The notes beneath the pieces were generated by a model. That model made no database searches and was not told where the DNA came from. It saw nothing but the letters and a program-made list of their open reading frames with translations. From an uncultured Alistipes sp. (GTDB lineage: Bacteria > Bacteroidota > Bacteroidia > Bacteroidales > Rikenellaceae), in the NCBI GenBank assembly GCA_949286165.1, contig CASDZK010000062.1:1-64000 (forward strand): a DNA stretch of 64,000 nt, written 5' to 3'. Position numbers and translations under genes: made by a program. This document shows, one piece after another, positions 52,743 through 62,725 of this stretch; positions within the stretch are counted from its first letter, which is position 1; each line of letters begins with the position of its first letter.

Positions 52743-54167
52743 ATGGAAAGAAAAACGAAAATAGTGGCTACGATATCGGATATGCGGTGCGATGTCGGAT
52801 TCATAGAAAAATTGTTTCGTGCCGGGATGAACGTCGTGCGGATCAATTCGGCGCATGCCGATATCGAAGGTGCTACCCGCATTGTGAATAATGTGCGGGC
52901 CGTATCCGAAAAAATCGCCATTTTGATCGATACCAAAGGTCCTGAAATACGGACGACCAAGACCGATCCCAAAGAAGGGTTCGCCGTTCAGCCGGGGGAC
53001 GAGATTGCCATCCGGGGCGGAAAGGAGACGAGTTCCAGAGATTGCATTTACGTGACGGATGCCAATATTTACGAGGACGTGCCGGTAGGGGCATCCCTGT
53101 TGATCGATGACGGCGACATCGCTTTGGAGATTGTCGATAAGAAAGAGGACAGGTTGGTGGCGCGCGTGAAAAACCGGGGTGTAATAAAAAGTTCCAAAAG
53201 TGTCAATGTGCCGAATGTCTCCATTTCGTTGCCTTCCATTACCGAACGCGATGAAAAGTTCATTCGCTGGGCTATCGACATGAACTTGGATTTTATCGCC
53301 CACTCTTTTGTCCGGACAAAAGAAGACGTGTTGGCCGTGCAGAGAATTATCGACGAATATAACAGTCCGATCAAGATAATTTCCAAGATAGAAAATCAGG
53401 AAGGGGTCAATAACATCGACGAGATACTTGAACATACTTACGGTGTGATGGTGGCCCGGGGCGATTTGGGGGTGGAGATTCCCGAAGAGCAGATTCCCAT
53501 CATACAACGCACGTTAGTCAAAAAATGCGTGGAATATAAAAAGCCGGTCATTATCGCAACCCAGATGTTACAAAGCATGATTTCCAATCCCCGGCCTACG
53601 CGGGCGGAGATCAGTGATATAGCTAACGCTATTTATCAACGTACCGATGCCATTATGCTCAGCGGGGAGACGGCTAATGGAGATTATCCCGTAGAAGCGG
53701 TGGAAACGATGGACCGGGTGGCTTCCGAGATTGAAAAGGATACGAAACCGATCGAGGATATCAATATGGTGCGTATCAATAACGAGATTACGGCCCAACT
53801 TTCCCGTTCCACGGTGCGCGCCTGCATGAACCTGCCGATCAAGGCGGTAGTTATCGATACGCTTTCGGGACGCACCGGACGTTATTTGTCCGCTTTTCGC
53901 GGAGCCAAACCGGTGTACGCCGTTTGTTATCGGAAACATGTCATGCGGGAACTGGCGCTTTCCTATGGAATTTTCCCGGAATATCAGGAGCCGTCGTTTA
54001 CGCATCGCAATTTTTTATTCAATATTCTTACGAAACTCGAGAATAACCGGATATTGACAAAAGAAGACCTTATCGTGGTGGTGGGAGGCGATTTCGGCGC
54101 GGCGAAAGGGGCTTCTTTCATGGAGATCAGCAATGTGCTGAGCCTTCAGCATAAATATTTAGGGTAG
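52743..54167 (+). CDS. pyk: Pyruvate kinase
   Basis: 474 aa from ATG 52743, just past the aroQ stop; a TTG at 52725 is in frame but unlikely. Makes ATP and pyruvate from PEP. N-terminal RKTKIVATI, DTKGPEIRT, metal/phosphate region KIENQEGV, VARGDLGVEIP, and the PTRAEISDIANAIYQRTDAIMLSGETANG-type signature (IMLSGETANGDYPVEAV). B domain present (about 70-165) and C-terminal allosteric domain intact. Confidence 0.96.
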   Translation: MERKTKIVATISDMRCDVGFIEKLFRAGMNVVRINSAHADIEGATRIVNNVRAVSEKIAILIDTKGPEIRTTKTDPKEGFAVQPGDEIAIRGGKETSSRDCIYVTDANIYEDVPVGASLLIDDGDIALEIVDKKEDRLVARVKNRGVIKSSKSVNVPNVSISLPSITERDEKFIRWAIDMNLDFIAHSFVRTKEDVLAVQRIIDEYNSPIKIISKIENQEGVNNIDEILEHTYGVMVARGDLGVEIPEEQIPIIQRTLVKKCVEYKKPVIIATQMLQSMISNPRPTRAEISDIANAIYQRTDAIMLSGETANGDYPVEAVETMDRVASEIEKDTKPIEDINMVRINNEITAQLSRSTVRACMNLPIKAVVIDTLSGRTGRYLSAFRGAKPVYAVCYRKHVMRELALSYGIFPEYQEPSFTHRNFLFNILTKLENNRILTKEDLIVVVGGDFGAAKGASFMEISNVLSLQHKYLG

Positions 54168-54170
54168 CTT

Positions 54171-55040
54171 ATGAAAAGGACCATCAACCATTCCGAACTG
54201 CTTTTGAACGAAGACGGTTCCGTATTCCATTTGCATTTGAAACCCGGCGATGTGGGCGATTATGTCGTTTTGGTCGGCGACCCCTCCCGGGTAAATCTGG
54301 TGGCTTCTTTTTTTTCGGAAACGGAAAAAAACGTGCGAAACAGGGAATTCGTGTCTTCCGTCGGCCGTTATGGAGATAAGCGGATTACCGTGGTTTCTAC
54401 GGGAATCGGGCAGGATAATATCGATATCGTGCTGAACGAGCTGGACGCGTTGGTCAATGTGGATTTTGCCACGATGCAGGAGCGCGAACGAATCGTGCCT
54501 TTGAATCTGGTCCGCTTGGGAACTTCCGGTGCGGTACGGCCGGATTTGCGGGAAGGGGACTGCGTTTTAAGCGGAATATCCGTGGGAATCGATTCTTTGC
54601 TGCGGTTTTATGCCGGAGGGGACTCCGTTTGTCTGACGGAATTCGAAGAGGCGTTTCTGGAACAGATGGCGTGGAGCCCCCAGCTGTCGCGGCCGTATGC
54701 CGTTGCCGCGAACCCGGAATTGGCCGCGCGATTTGCGGATATGACCGTAGAGGGGATTACCTTGTCGGCTCCCGGTTTTTATGCGCCGCAAGGACGTTGG
54801 TTGCGGCTGCGCCCTTTGTTCCCGGATTTGGTGGAACGGTTGGAACGGTTCGAGTTTCGGGGAAAACGGTTCGCCAATATCGAAATGGAAAGTTCGGCTC
54901 TGTTTGCGCTGGCCGCTTTGATGGGACATAAAGCCGTTACGATTTGCCTGGTTATCGCTCAACGGGTGCGGGGAAGCGGCAATGCCGGTTATCAGGACGG
55001 AATGAAAACGCTGGTGGAAAAGGTGTTGAACCGTTTGTGA
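54171..55040 (+). CDS. Nucleoside phosphorylase (uridine phosphorylase-like)
   Basis: 289 aa of the PNP_UDP_1 family. Cleaves a nucleoside with phosphate to base and ribose-1-phosphate. VVLVGDPSRVNLVASFF (phosphate-binding), VVSTGIGQDNIDIVLNEL, RLGTSGAVRPDLREGDCV, and NIEMESSALFALAALMGHKAVTI with the ribose-binding Met-Glu-Ser. Closest by eye to Bacteroidota uridine phosphorylases, but purine specificity cannot be excluded. Three bp after pyk; the linkage suggests salvage feeding central metabolism. Confidence 0.9.
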   Translation: MKRTINHSELLLNEDGSVFHLHLKPGDVGDYVVLVGDPSRVNLVASFFSETEKNVRNREFVSSVGRYGDKRITVVSTGIGQDNIDIVLNELDALVNVDFATMQERERIVPLNLVRLGTSGAVRPDLREGDCVLSGISVGIDSLLRFYAGGDSVCLTEFEEAFLEQMAWSPQLSRPYAVAANPELAARFADMTVEGITLSAPGFYAPQGRWLRLRPLFPDLVERLERFEFRGKRFANIEMESSALFALAALMGHKAVTICLVIAQRVRGSGNAGYQDGMKTLVEKVLNRL

Positions 55041-55192
55041 CGCAGCGAGCGGCCGGCAAGAAAAAAGCGTATGGACCGGTCGGTATTTGAGCTTCTTGTT
55101 TTGTATTTCAGAAGACGATAACGGACGGAGTGACCGTGTTGGACGCGATGATTCGTAAAGGAGGGCGGGGACGTTTGAAAATCTGATAAAGA

Positions 55193-55300
55193 AATGCACA
55201 GGCCCGTTTCCATAGGATTTGTGAAGGACCGGAACCGCCCTGCGAATCAATCGAGGGATTTGTCCCGTCGTTTCCATCCTCACATATGGGCCTGTGCATT
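55193..55300. ncRNA. Candidate structured RNA closed by a 13-bp perfect stem
   Basis: AATGCACAGGCCC (55193-55205) pairs perfectly with GGGCCTGTGCATT (55288-55300). Inside, read on the plus strand, TGTG-A-AGGA pairs with TCCTCACA, GGAAC with GTTTCC around one bulge, and GGGATTTGTCCC forms a small apical hairpin: a long irregular rod of about 108 nt. It lies between convergent genes, with no coding frame. Strand is not determined. It lacks the SRP core and any riboswitch signature I know. Confidence 0.35.
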
Positions 55301-55328
55301 GTCGTCGGTTGGCCGTATGGTTCCGTAT

Positions 55329-56699
55329 TTATTCGTTTCCGCCTCCTAAGGCATGGTATAAGTTGATTACTCCCTGGATTTTGTCGAACTGGTCGTTGGC
55401 TTCGGTCAGTTCGGCTTGCAGCAGGTTTTGCCGGGCGGTCAATACTTCCAGATAAGAGGCATTGTTGCTGTGTTCCATAAGTTGTTCGGTGCTTTTTACG
55501 GTTTCTTGAAGCGTTCTTATCTGTTCCTGGACGATTTCCAGCCGGGAACGGGCTGTTTGCCATTGGGTCAGGGCATCATTGACTTCGTTGCCCGCTTTCA
55601 GCAAACTTTGGCGGAAAGAGAGCATAGCTTCTTCCTGTTGCGCTTTTGCGATGCGTAAGTTGGCCATGTTCGTTCCTCGGTTGAAAAGCGGCTGGGCCAA
55701 AGAACCGATTGCATTCAACAGCCAATTGCCCGGGTTGACGATGCCTATTCCGGAATTGTTTGTCCATCCGGCGGACCCGCCCAATGTGATGCTCGGATAA
55801 AAGGCGGAACGCGCTATCTGCGTAGCGTAAAAGGTTTGGGCCAAAGCATACTCCGCCTGCCGGATATCCGGTCGCCTGTGTAAAAGTTGCAAAGGAATTC
55901 CTACGGCGAGTCGATCCGGAAATTGCTGTTCTTTCAACGTGGTCCGTTCGATGTGCTGGGGCATCGATCCCAGCAAGGCGGAAAGGGAGTTTTCTTGTGC
56001 CCGTATTTGTTTTTGCAGGGTCAGTATGGAGGCTTCTACCGATAACTTGTTCGCTTTGGCCTGCGTTACTGCGGCGGTCGTGGCTTCTCCCACATTTTTT
56101 TTGGCTTCGTAAGTGCGGAGGTTTTCCTTCCAGGTTTCGGCTGTCCGTTGGCTGATTTCCAATTGTACGTCCAACATTAAAAGGTTGTAATAACTGTTGG
56201 CGATAGTGGCTATCAATTGGGTTTGTACCGCTTGACGGTAGGCCCGGCTTTGTTCCAATGCGGCTTTTGCCTTTCTTTTGGCGTTGGTCAGTTTGCCGAA
56301 AATGTCGATTTCCCATTCCGCAGAAACGGCAAGCGAATAGGTTTTAGCGGTTGAATTCCCGTCGAAACTGCTTAACTGCCCTTGAGGGGCCAACGATACG
56401 GAAGGCAGATAGGCCAGACGCGAAGAAAGCAATGTGGCTTTGGCTTCTTCTACCCGGAGACGGGCGATGTTCAGGTCGGTGTTGTTCGTCAGTCCTTGAC
56501 GTATCAGATTTTGCAGTTTCGGATCGGTAAAGAGTTCGGTCCAGGACAGGGATGCGATGGAGGTCGTGTCGTCTTCCCGGATATCCGGGCCGAACAGACC
56601 TTCGGTTTCCATATCGGGTCGGGAATAAGGTTTGTATATGGAACAGCCGGTCAAAAGCAATAGGACGACCGTGCTGTACAAAACAATCGTTCGTTTCAT
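55329..56699 (-). CDS. RND efflux outer-membrane lipoprotein (NodT/OprM type)
   Basis: 456 aa. Lipoprotein signal with lipobox LLTGC (Cys 19). Two OEP repeats: SWTELFTDPKLQNLIRQGLTNNTDLNIARLRVEEA and, in the second, LLHRRPDIRQAEYALAQT. Forms the outer-membrane channel of the tripartite pump. Overlaps the pump gene stop by 4 bp (ATGA); last gene of the adaptor-pump-channel operon. Confidence 0.94.
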   Translation of the reverse strand: MKRTIVLYSTVVLLLLTGCSIYKPYSRPDMETEGLFGPDIREDDTTSIASLSWTELFTDPKLQNLIRQGLTNNTDLNIARLRVEEAKATLLSSRLAYLPSVSLAPQGQLSSFDGNSTAKTYSLAVSAEWEIDIFGKLTNAKRKAKAALEQSRAYRQAVQTQLIATIANSYYNLLMLDVQLEISQRTAETWKENLRTYEAKKNVGEATTAAVTQAKANKLSVEASILTLQKQIRAQENSLSALLGSMPQHIERTTLKEQQFPDRLAVGIPLQLLHRRPDIRQAEYALAQTFYATQIARSAFYPSITLGGSAGWTNNSGIGIVNPGNWLLNAIGSLAQPLFNRGTNMANLRIAKAQQEEAMLSFRQSLLKAGNEVNDALTQWQTARSRLEIVQEQIRTLQETVKSTEQLMEHSNNASYLEVLTARQNLLQAELTEANDQFDKIQGVINLYHALGGGNE

Positions 56700-59600
56700 T
56701 TTCCGTTCAGTTTTTTCTTTTCTTGTATCTCTTCTATTTCAGCTTGAATCTCCCATCCGGGATGGGATGAAAATTCTATGGGGTTTGTCTTTTCCTGCAG
56801 GTATTGGAATATGACGAAGAAGACCGGAACGAGAAATAATATGGCTAAGGTTCCGAACAGCATTCCGCCGATTACTCCCGTTCCCAATGAGCTGTTTCCG
56901 TTCGCTCCGGCTCCCGAAGCGAACATTAACGGCAACAATCCGAAGATCATGGCTAAAATGGTCATCAGTATGGGGCGCAGGCGAACTTTGGCGGCGGCGA
57001 TGGCGGCCTGTGTAAGCGACATTCCCGCCCGACGGCGTTCCGAGGCGTATTCCGTTAGCAATATGGCCGTTTTCGACAGCAATCCGATCAACATGATGAG
57101 TCCGGTCTGCAAATAGATGTTGTTTTCCAATCCCATGATTTTGGCAAAGAGAAAACTCCCCATCAAACCGAAAGGTACGGACAGGATAACGGCGAACGGA
57201 ACGAAAAAACTTTCGTATAATCCGCAGAGAATCAGGTAAACGAATACCGTACAAATCAAAAATATGATGACGGTGTTGTTCGTCGTTTGGCTCTCTTCGC
57301 GGGAAATGCCTGCGAATTCGAATCCGTACCCTCTCGGGAGAACTTCTGCCGCTACTTCCCGAATGGCTTTGATGGCGTCGCCGGAACTGTATCCCAACGC
57401 GGATTCTCCGTTGATGCCCATGGCGTTGTACAGGTTGAATCGACCGAGCGATTCTGGACCGTAGGTTTTTTGCAAGGTAACGAACTGGCTTAGCGGGGCC
57501 ATTTTGTTATCGGCTACGCGGGTAAACGTTTTGTCGAGCGATTCGGGTGTGATGCGGTATTCCGGAGAGGATTGTATCATGACCCGGTAAAGTTTGGAGA
57601 AACGGTTGAAATTGGACACGTACTGGCCGCTGTAATATCCGGCCAATGTGGAGAGTACTGCATCCGCAGTGGTTCCTGCGCGTTGGCATTTGGCCGCATC
57701 TACTTCCACCAGGTATTGAGGGAAATTGACGTTGAATGTCGAATACGCCGATGCTATTTCCGGGCGTTTTAGTAAGGCTTCGATGAATTTGGTCCCTACG
57801 TTGTAAAGGTCGTCGATGTCTCCTTCTGCCTGATCCTGTATATAGATTTCGAAACCGTTTGCTACGCCGTAACCGTCGATCAATGGCGGAGCCATGGCGA
57901 ATATCTGCACGTCGGGAATTTTCCGGGCGAGGTCGTTGATCCGGGCGAGTACCGCTTTCAGACTGTTTTCGTCGTTTTGCCGTTCCGACCAGTCTTTTAA
58001 TCTGGCGATGACCATGCCGCTTGACGGACCGGCACCGCCGATCAAGCCGTAGCCGGCTGTTTCCGTGTAACGTTCTATTTCCGGAATGCTGTCGAGGTGT
58101 TTTTCGATTCTTTCCATGATTTCCGAGGTTCTGGCCAGAGAGCTTCCCGGAGGGGCTGTCACGTTAATCATTACGGTTCCCATATCTTCTTCCGGAATGA
58201 GGCCCGTTTGGGTCGTATTGATGAGAAAGACTAGCAGGGCGACGGAACAGATCAGGAGTCCCCATGCTGTCCAGCGTTTGCGGATGAAAAAGAGAACTCC
58301 GTTTATGTAACGCTTGGATATGGCTCCGAATGCCGTATTGAAGGCCGTCCGGAAACGGGCGGCGAAATTTTTCTTCATCTGTCCGTTTTCTTCCAGATAA
58401 GGTTTTAGCATTAAGGCGCATAAAGCCGGAGAAAGCGTTAGTGCGTTGATGGCGGAGATGCCTACGGCGGCGGCCATTGTGATCCCGAATTGGGTATAGA
58501 ACGTCCCGGAAGTTCCTCCCATCATGGAAACGGGAATGAATACCGCCATGAAAACCAGGGTTGTGGTAATGATGGCGGAAGTGATGCTGCCCATGGCATC
58601 GAATGTCGCCATGTAGGAGGATTTGTAGCCTGTGTCGAACCGTGCTTGTACCGCCTCTACGACGATGATCGCGTCATCTACGACAATGCCGATGGCGAGC
58701 ACCAGGGCGAACAAGGTCAGCAGGTTGATGCTGAATCCGGCCAGCGCCATGAACGTAAAGGTCCCGATGAGCGAGACCAGAATGGATATCGTGGGGATTA
58801 TCATCGAACGTACATCTTGTAAAAAGATGTAAACGATGATGACTACGAGGATGAACGCTTCGAACAAGGTTTTTAGCACCTGTTTCATGGATGCGTCCAG
58901 GAAGTTTTTGGTAGAAAACAGTTCTCCGAATACCACGCCTTCGGGAAGGTTTTGGGACATTTCTTCCAATTGGGCGTCTATCTGGTTAATGACTTCCGTA
59001 GCGTTGGAACCTGCCGTTTGGTATACCATGAACATAGCCCCCGGATGTCCGTTGGTCATGCTGCGATAGTTGTAGGCTTCGTCGCCCAATTGCACGTTGG
59101 CTATTTCTTTGAGACGGAGCAAAGCGCCGTCGGGCAACGATTTGATGATGATATTGCCGAATTCTTCCGGTGTGATCAGGCGTCCCTTGTATTTCATGGT
59201 GTATTGAAATACGCTTTCGTAATTTTCCCCGAAAGATCCGGTAGCGGATTCTATATTTTGCGCGGCAAGGGCGGATATGACGTCGGAAGGGACTACGCCG
59301 TATTGGGCCATCATATCGGGTTTCAGCCAGATACGCATGCTGTAATTGGAACTCAGCAATGTTACTTCGCCGACTCCCGTGATTCGTTTCAAGCGGGGAA
59401 TGACGTTAATGGCCAGGTAATTGTTCAGAAATTGCAGGTCGTAAGAGTCGTCCGGGCTGTAAAGCGTTACGGCTTTCAGCATGGACTTTTGTTGTTTGTT
59501 GGTAATTACGCCGATTTTGGTTACGTCGGAAGGAAGTTGCCCTTGGGCTTTCGACACGCGATTTTGTACATTGACGGCGGCCATGTCGGGGTCCGTGCCT

Positions 59601-59890
59601 TGTTTGAAATAAATGGTAATGTAAACATCTCCGGCATTGGAAGCGGTGGAATATATGTACGTCATGTTCTCTACGCCGTTGATGGCCTCTTCCAAAGGGA
59701 CGATCACGCTTTTCTGTACCGTTTCGGCATTTGCTCCCGGATAACTGGTCATGACTTCCACGGTAGGCGGAGCGATGTCGGGAAACTGCTCGATAGGCAG
59801 CGTGCTCAGCGAAATAGCGCCTAAAAGAACGATGGCTACCGATATGACGATGGAAAGTACCGGACGTTCGATGAATATTTTCAGTTTCAT
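56696..59890 (-). CDS. RND-family inner-membrane efflux pump (AcrB/HAE1 type)
   Basis: 1064 aa, full length. Proton-driven drug exporter with 12 membrane helices and two large periplasmic loops. Opens FIERPVLSIVISVAIVLLG, with LPIEQFPDIAPP, the YPGANAETVQKSV loop, the proton-relay pair in GIVVDDAIIVVEAV on helix 4, and late GLLSKTAILLTEYASERR and AKVRLRPILMT. Substrates probably include antibiotics, detergents or bile acids, by family. Three bp after the adaptor gene. Confidence 0.96.
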   Translation of the reverse strand: MKLKIFIERPVLSIVISVAIVLLGAISLSTLPIEQFPDIAPPTVEVMTSYPGANAETVQKSVIVPLEEAINGVENMTYIYSTASNAGDVYITIYFKQGTDPDMAAVNVQNRVSKAQGQLPSDVTKIGVITNKQQKSMLKAVTLYSPDDSYDLQFLNNYLAINVIPRLKRITGVGEVTLLSSNYSMRIWLKPDMMAQYGVVPSDVISALAAQNIESATGSFGENYESVFQYTMKYKGRLITPEEFGNIIIKSLPDGALLRLKEIANVQLGDEAYNYRSMTNGHPGAMFMVYQTAGSNATEVINQIDAQLEEMSQNLPEGVVFGELFSTKNFLDASMKQVLKTLFEAFILVVIIVYIFLQDVRSMIIPTISILVSLIGTFTFMALAGFSINLLTLFALVLAIGIVVDDAIIVVEAVQARFDTGYKSSYMATFDAMGSITSAIITTTLVFMAVFIPVSMMGGTSGTFYTQFGITMAAAVGISAINALTLSPALCALMLKPYLEENGQMKKNFAARFRTAFNTAFGAISKRYINGVLFFIRKRWTAWGLLICSVALLVFLINTTQTGLIPEEDMGTVMINVTAPPGSSLARTSEIMERIEKHLDSIPEIERYTETAGYGLIGGAGPSSGMVIARLKDWSERQNDENSLKAVLARINDLARKIPDVQIFAMAPPLIDGYGVANGFEIYIQDQAEGDIDDLYNVGTKFIEALLKRPEIASAYSTFNVNFPQYLVEVDAAKCQRAGTTADAVLSTLAGYYSGQYVSNFNRFSKLYRVMIQSSPEYRITPESLDKTFTRVADNKMAPLSQFVTLQKTYGPESLGRFNLYNAMGINGESALGYSSGDAIKAIREVAAEVLPRGYGFEFAGISREESQTTNNTVIIFLICTVFVYLILCGLYESFFVPFAVILSVPFGLMGSFLFAKIMGLENNIYLQTGLIMLIGLLSKTAILLTEYASERRRAGMSLTQAAIAAAKVRLRPILMTILAMIFGLLPLMFASGAGANGNSSLGTGVIGGMLFGTLAILFLVPVFFVIFQYLQEKTNPIEFSSHPGWEIQAEIEEIQEKKKLNGK

Positions 59891-59893
59891 GGT

Positions 59894-60997
59894 CTATTGC
59901 TTTTTTATGGTAACGGGAGTGTCGTCCTGCAAAAGTCCGACTCCTTCGACAATAATGGTTTCTCCTGCATTCAACCCGGAATGGACGATATAGGATTTCT
60001 GTTCGTTGAGCGGGGTGACGGTAATTCGGGTAGCTTGGGTTACGCCGTCTATGACACGGTAAACGAATATTTTGTCCTGCAGTTCGTAGGTGGCGGACTG
60101 GGGAATGATAAGGATGTTTTCTTCCTGTTGGGGAATGATTATGTTACCGGCTCCTCCGCTATGCAGCAATCCGGTGGGGTTGGGAAAAGCCGCCCGAAAA
60201 GAGACGCTGCCTGTTTGCGGGTCGATTACGCCGCTGATGCTCTCTACTCGGCCTTGCCGGTCGTACAACGTTTCGTCGTTCAACCGGAGCGATACGGCAG
60301 GCATTTGTCTCAATGTGTTTTCTACGGTTCCGTATTGCCGGATGAGGGATAACATGCGGTTTTCCGGCATGGAGAAGTAAACGTACATTTCGGAGTTGTC
60401 TGAAACGGTGGTCAGGGGAGAGGAAGAGGAGGGACTTACCAGCGCTCCGACGCGATAGGGGAGAGTGCCCACGACGCCGTCGGCCGGGCTGGATACGATC
60501 GTATAGGAAAGGTTGTTCCGGGCGTTCACTTCCTGAGCTTCCGCCTGGGCTTGTTGGGCCTGGGCCGTGAGCAAGGCGTTTTCGGCCGTACTCAATTCGA
60601 ATTGCGAAATGACCCGGTCATTGAAAAGTTCTTGTTTCCCGTCGTAGGTCAGCTGGGCGGTTGCGGTATTCGCCTGAGCTGCTTTTACGTTGGCTATCGC
60701 GGTTTGGAGAGCGGCTTCGTAAGGAACCTGGTCGATGATGAAAAGCGTTTGCCCCCGACGGACCCGTTCGCCTTCCGTAACGGCTACCTGTACGATTTTT
60801 CCCGATATTTGGGGGTAGATTTCGATATCTTGCCGGCCGCGGATGGTTGCGGGGTAATCGTTGGCGATTTTTGCAGAAGACGGGGTTACGGTAATGGCCG
60901 GGTATTCTTGTACCGTTTCGTCGATTTGTTCGTTCCGGCAAGCGGCAAATGCGATTATGCCGGTTGTCAGAAAGATGGTCAGGATGTTTTTTCTCAT
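59894..60997 (-). CDS. RND efflux periplasmic adaptor lipoprotein (AcrA type)
   Basis: 367 aa. Lipoprotein signal ending FAAC (Cys 20). Lipoyl domain halves VQVAVTEGERVRRGQTLF and VSSPADGVVGTLPYRVGALVS surround a coiled coil (about 95-160, Ala/Gln-rich). Beta-barrel and membrane-proximal domains follow. First gene of the operon adaptor-pump-channel. No local regulator (TetR/MarR) is found next to it. Confidence 0.95.
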   Translation of the reverse strand: MRKNILTIFLTTGIIAFAACRNEQIDETVQEYPAITVTPSSAKIANDYPATIRGRQDIEIYPQISGKIVQVAVTEGERVRRGQTLFIIDQVPYEAALQTAIANVKAAQANTATAQLTYDGKQELFNDRVISQFELSTAENALLTAQAQQAQAEAQEVNARNNLSYTIVSSPADGVVGTLPYRVGALVSPSSSSPLTTVSDNSEMYVYFSMPENRMLSLIRQYGTVENTLRQMPAVSLRLNDETLYDRQGRVESISGVIDPQTGSVSFRAAFPNPTGLLHSGGAGNIIIPQQEENILIIPQSATYELQDKIFVYRVIDGVTQATRITVTPLNEQKSYIVHSGLNAGETIIVEGVGLLQDDTPVTIKKQ

Positions 60998-61285
60998 AAT
61001 AATATTGATCTGATTTTATGATGCTGTGTCGAAACAAGCGGTGTAAAGTAGGGCGGAATCTTATTGCGGGAAAAGGGGAATCGGACCGAATCGTAAAACT
61101 TCGGGTCCGAAACGTGGGAAGTCGGGTGCTTGGAAGCAATGTTTTTTCGGCGGATTTTCAGGAAACGGAAACTTGTCGATGGATTCGGATCTGGAAATCG
61201 AGGGGAAAACGAGAATGTGGATATGGAATGTTCCGATGAGGCGGTGGAATGGTCGCAAATGGAGACGGACGGTCGGAAAAATAAA
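60998..61285. other. Intergenic region upstream of the RND operon
   Basis: No gene, repeat or clear TAnnTTTG promoter was recognised in this 288-bp stretch. Short open frames here are not supported. The RND operon promoter must lie in it, given the MATE terminator at its upstream edge. Confidence 0.5.
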
Positions 61286-61320
61286 AAAAGTATTCGACAG
61301 AAAACAAGTCGAATACTTTT
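61286..61320 (-). terminator. Intrinsic terminator of the kinase-MATE operon
   Basis: AAAAGTATTCGAC (61286-61298), 9-nt loop, GTCGAATACTTTT (61308-61320): 13-bp perfect stem. On the reverse strand it is followed by a T-rich tract (TTTATTTTT), 43 nt after the MATE stop. Confidence 0.85.
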
Positions 61321-61363
61321 GGAAGTCGCTCCTATGACGGAGGCGGTATTGTCGAAAACTCGC

Positions 61364-62725
61364 TCAATGGATGGACGGAGACAGTTTTGCCCGCAATTTT
61401 CGTTGGTTGATTTTCAGATACCAGACGCAAATCAGCAGTGATACCGTGGTAGAGAGCGGAGGAGCGAATCCCATGATAAACAGAGAGGACGGGTCTATTC
61501 GGCTGAACAGGTACGATAGCGGAATGCGGAACAGGAATGTCGCGATTAGGCTGTGAATCATCGGAAACCATGAATTTCCCTGTCCGCTGAAATAGGAGTT
61601 GATGCAAAATACGAAACTGACGATAATACAGTCGATGCTGTATCCTTTTAAATAATCCGCAGCCGCGGCGGCGACGGCCGAATCGTTCGTGAAAATTCCG
61701 GTCAGTGTCTCGGGCAGGAATTGGGCGTATGTACACATGGATATCCCGAAAACCAACGCCATGCCGATTCCGGCATACAGGCATCGGTTCATGCGTTGCA
61801 ATTGCCCCGCTCCGAAATTCTGCGCCGTCATGGCGGCGACGGCCGACGAGATGGCCATCGGCGGCAACATGGCGAACACGATGATTTTTTCCACTACGCC
61901 CAGGCCGGCGGATGCGATTACTCCCATTCGGTTTACGATAACCGTTATCAACAGAAAGGAGATATTGACCAATGCGTCCTGCAAGGCAATGGGACCTCCC
62001 AAGGTTACAATCCGTTTTGAAAGATGCGGATTGAACCGTATGTTTTTTCGGGTAAATCTGAACCGGAATCCGCGTCGGTATAAAAAACAGAGAGCTGTGG
62101 AAAAGCTGATTCCTTGCGACAATACGGTAGCAATAGCGGCTCCGGCCGCCCTCATGCCGCAGTATCCTACCAAAATGAAATCGAGAACGATATTGATGAC
62201 ACAGGCTAATGTCACAAAATAGAGCGGGGTCTTGGAATCGCCCAAGCCCCGCAGAATGCCGCAAACGACGTTGTATCCCATGATGAACGGGATTCCTACG
62301 GAACAGATCAGAAGGTAATGTTTCGTATCGTTCATGGCTTCCTCCGGCGTATGCATGGCCGCGGCTATTGACTCGTGAAAAACGGTCATGGCCAGAGTAA
62401 GAAGTGTACCGATGGCGGTAAAAAAGCAGATGGAGGTGCCGATTGTAGCGGCTGCTTCCCGGTCGTTTTTCGCTCCCGTGGCAATAGCGATCAGTACGGT
62501 CGTTCCGGTCGTCAGTCCGAGAATAATGCCCGTAACGGTTTGCATTACTTGGCTGCCGATGGCTACGCCCGCTACGCTGGCGGCATCGTCGTATTGCCCT
62601 ACAACGAACAGGTCGGCTCCGCCGTACAGGGCTTGAAGTATGTTGGCGATTAAAAAAGGTCCTGCAAATAGGAGCAGAACGCGCGGTACGCTGCCTTGCG
62701 TCAAATCCAGTTCTTTCATATGCAT
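61364..62725 (-). CDS. MATE-family multidrug/cation efflux protein
   Basis: 453 aa (451 if the ATG at 62719 is used; that one overlaps the kinase stop by 4 bp as ATGA). Twelve hydrophobic helices in two MatE repeats: LTQGSVPRVLLLFAGPFLIANILQALYGGADLFVVGQY in the first (start LTQGSVPRVLLLFAGP) and GPIALQDALVNISFLLITV in the second, with MTAQNFGAGQLQRMNR after it, a family hallmark. Exports drugs or organic cations with Na+ or H+. Second gene of an operon led by a cytidylate-kinase-like protein and controlled by an unusual leader. Confidence 0.93.
   Translation of the reverse strand: MHMKELDLTQGSVPRVLLLFAGPFLIANILQALYGGADLFVVGQYDDAASVAGVAIGSQVMQTVTGIILGLTTGTTVLIAIATGAKNDREAAATIGTSICFFTAIGTLLTLAMTVFHESIAAAMHTPEEAMNDTKHYLLICSVGIPFIMGYNVVCGILRGLGDSKTPLYFVTLACVINIVLDFILVGYCGMRAAGAAIATVLSQGISFSTALCFLYRRGFRFRFTRKNIRFNPHLSKRIVTLGGPIALQDALVNISFLLITVIVNRMGVIASAGLGVVEKIIVFAMLPPMAISSAVAAMTAQNFGAGQLQRMNRCLYAGIGMALVFGISMCTYAQFLPETLTGIFTNDSAVAAAAADYLKGYSIDCIIVSFVFCINSYFSGQGNSWFPMIHSLIATFLFRIPLSYLFSRIDPSSLFIMGFAPPLSTTVSLLICVWYLKINQRKLRAKLSPSIH

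Noticed and set aside
58952..59824. 290-codon plus-strand frame opposite the RND pump
   Set aside because: Antisense to a conserved pump gene in an operon; no start context or domain.
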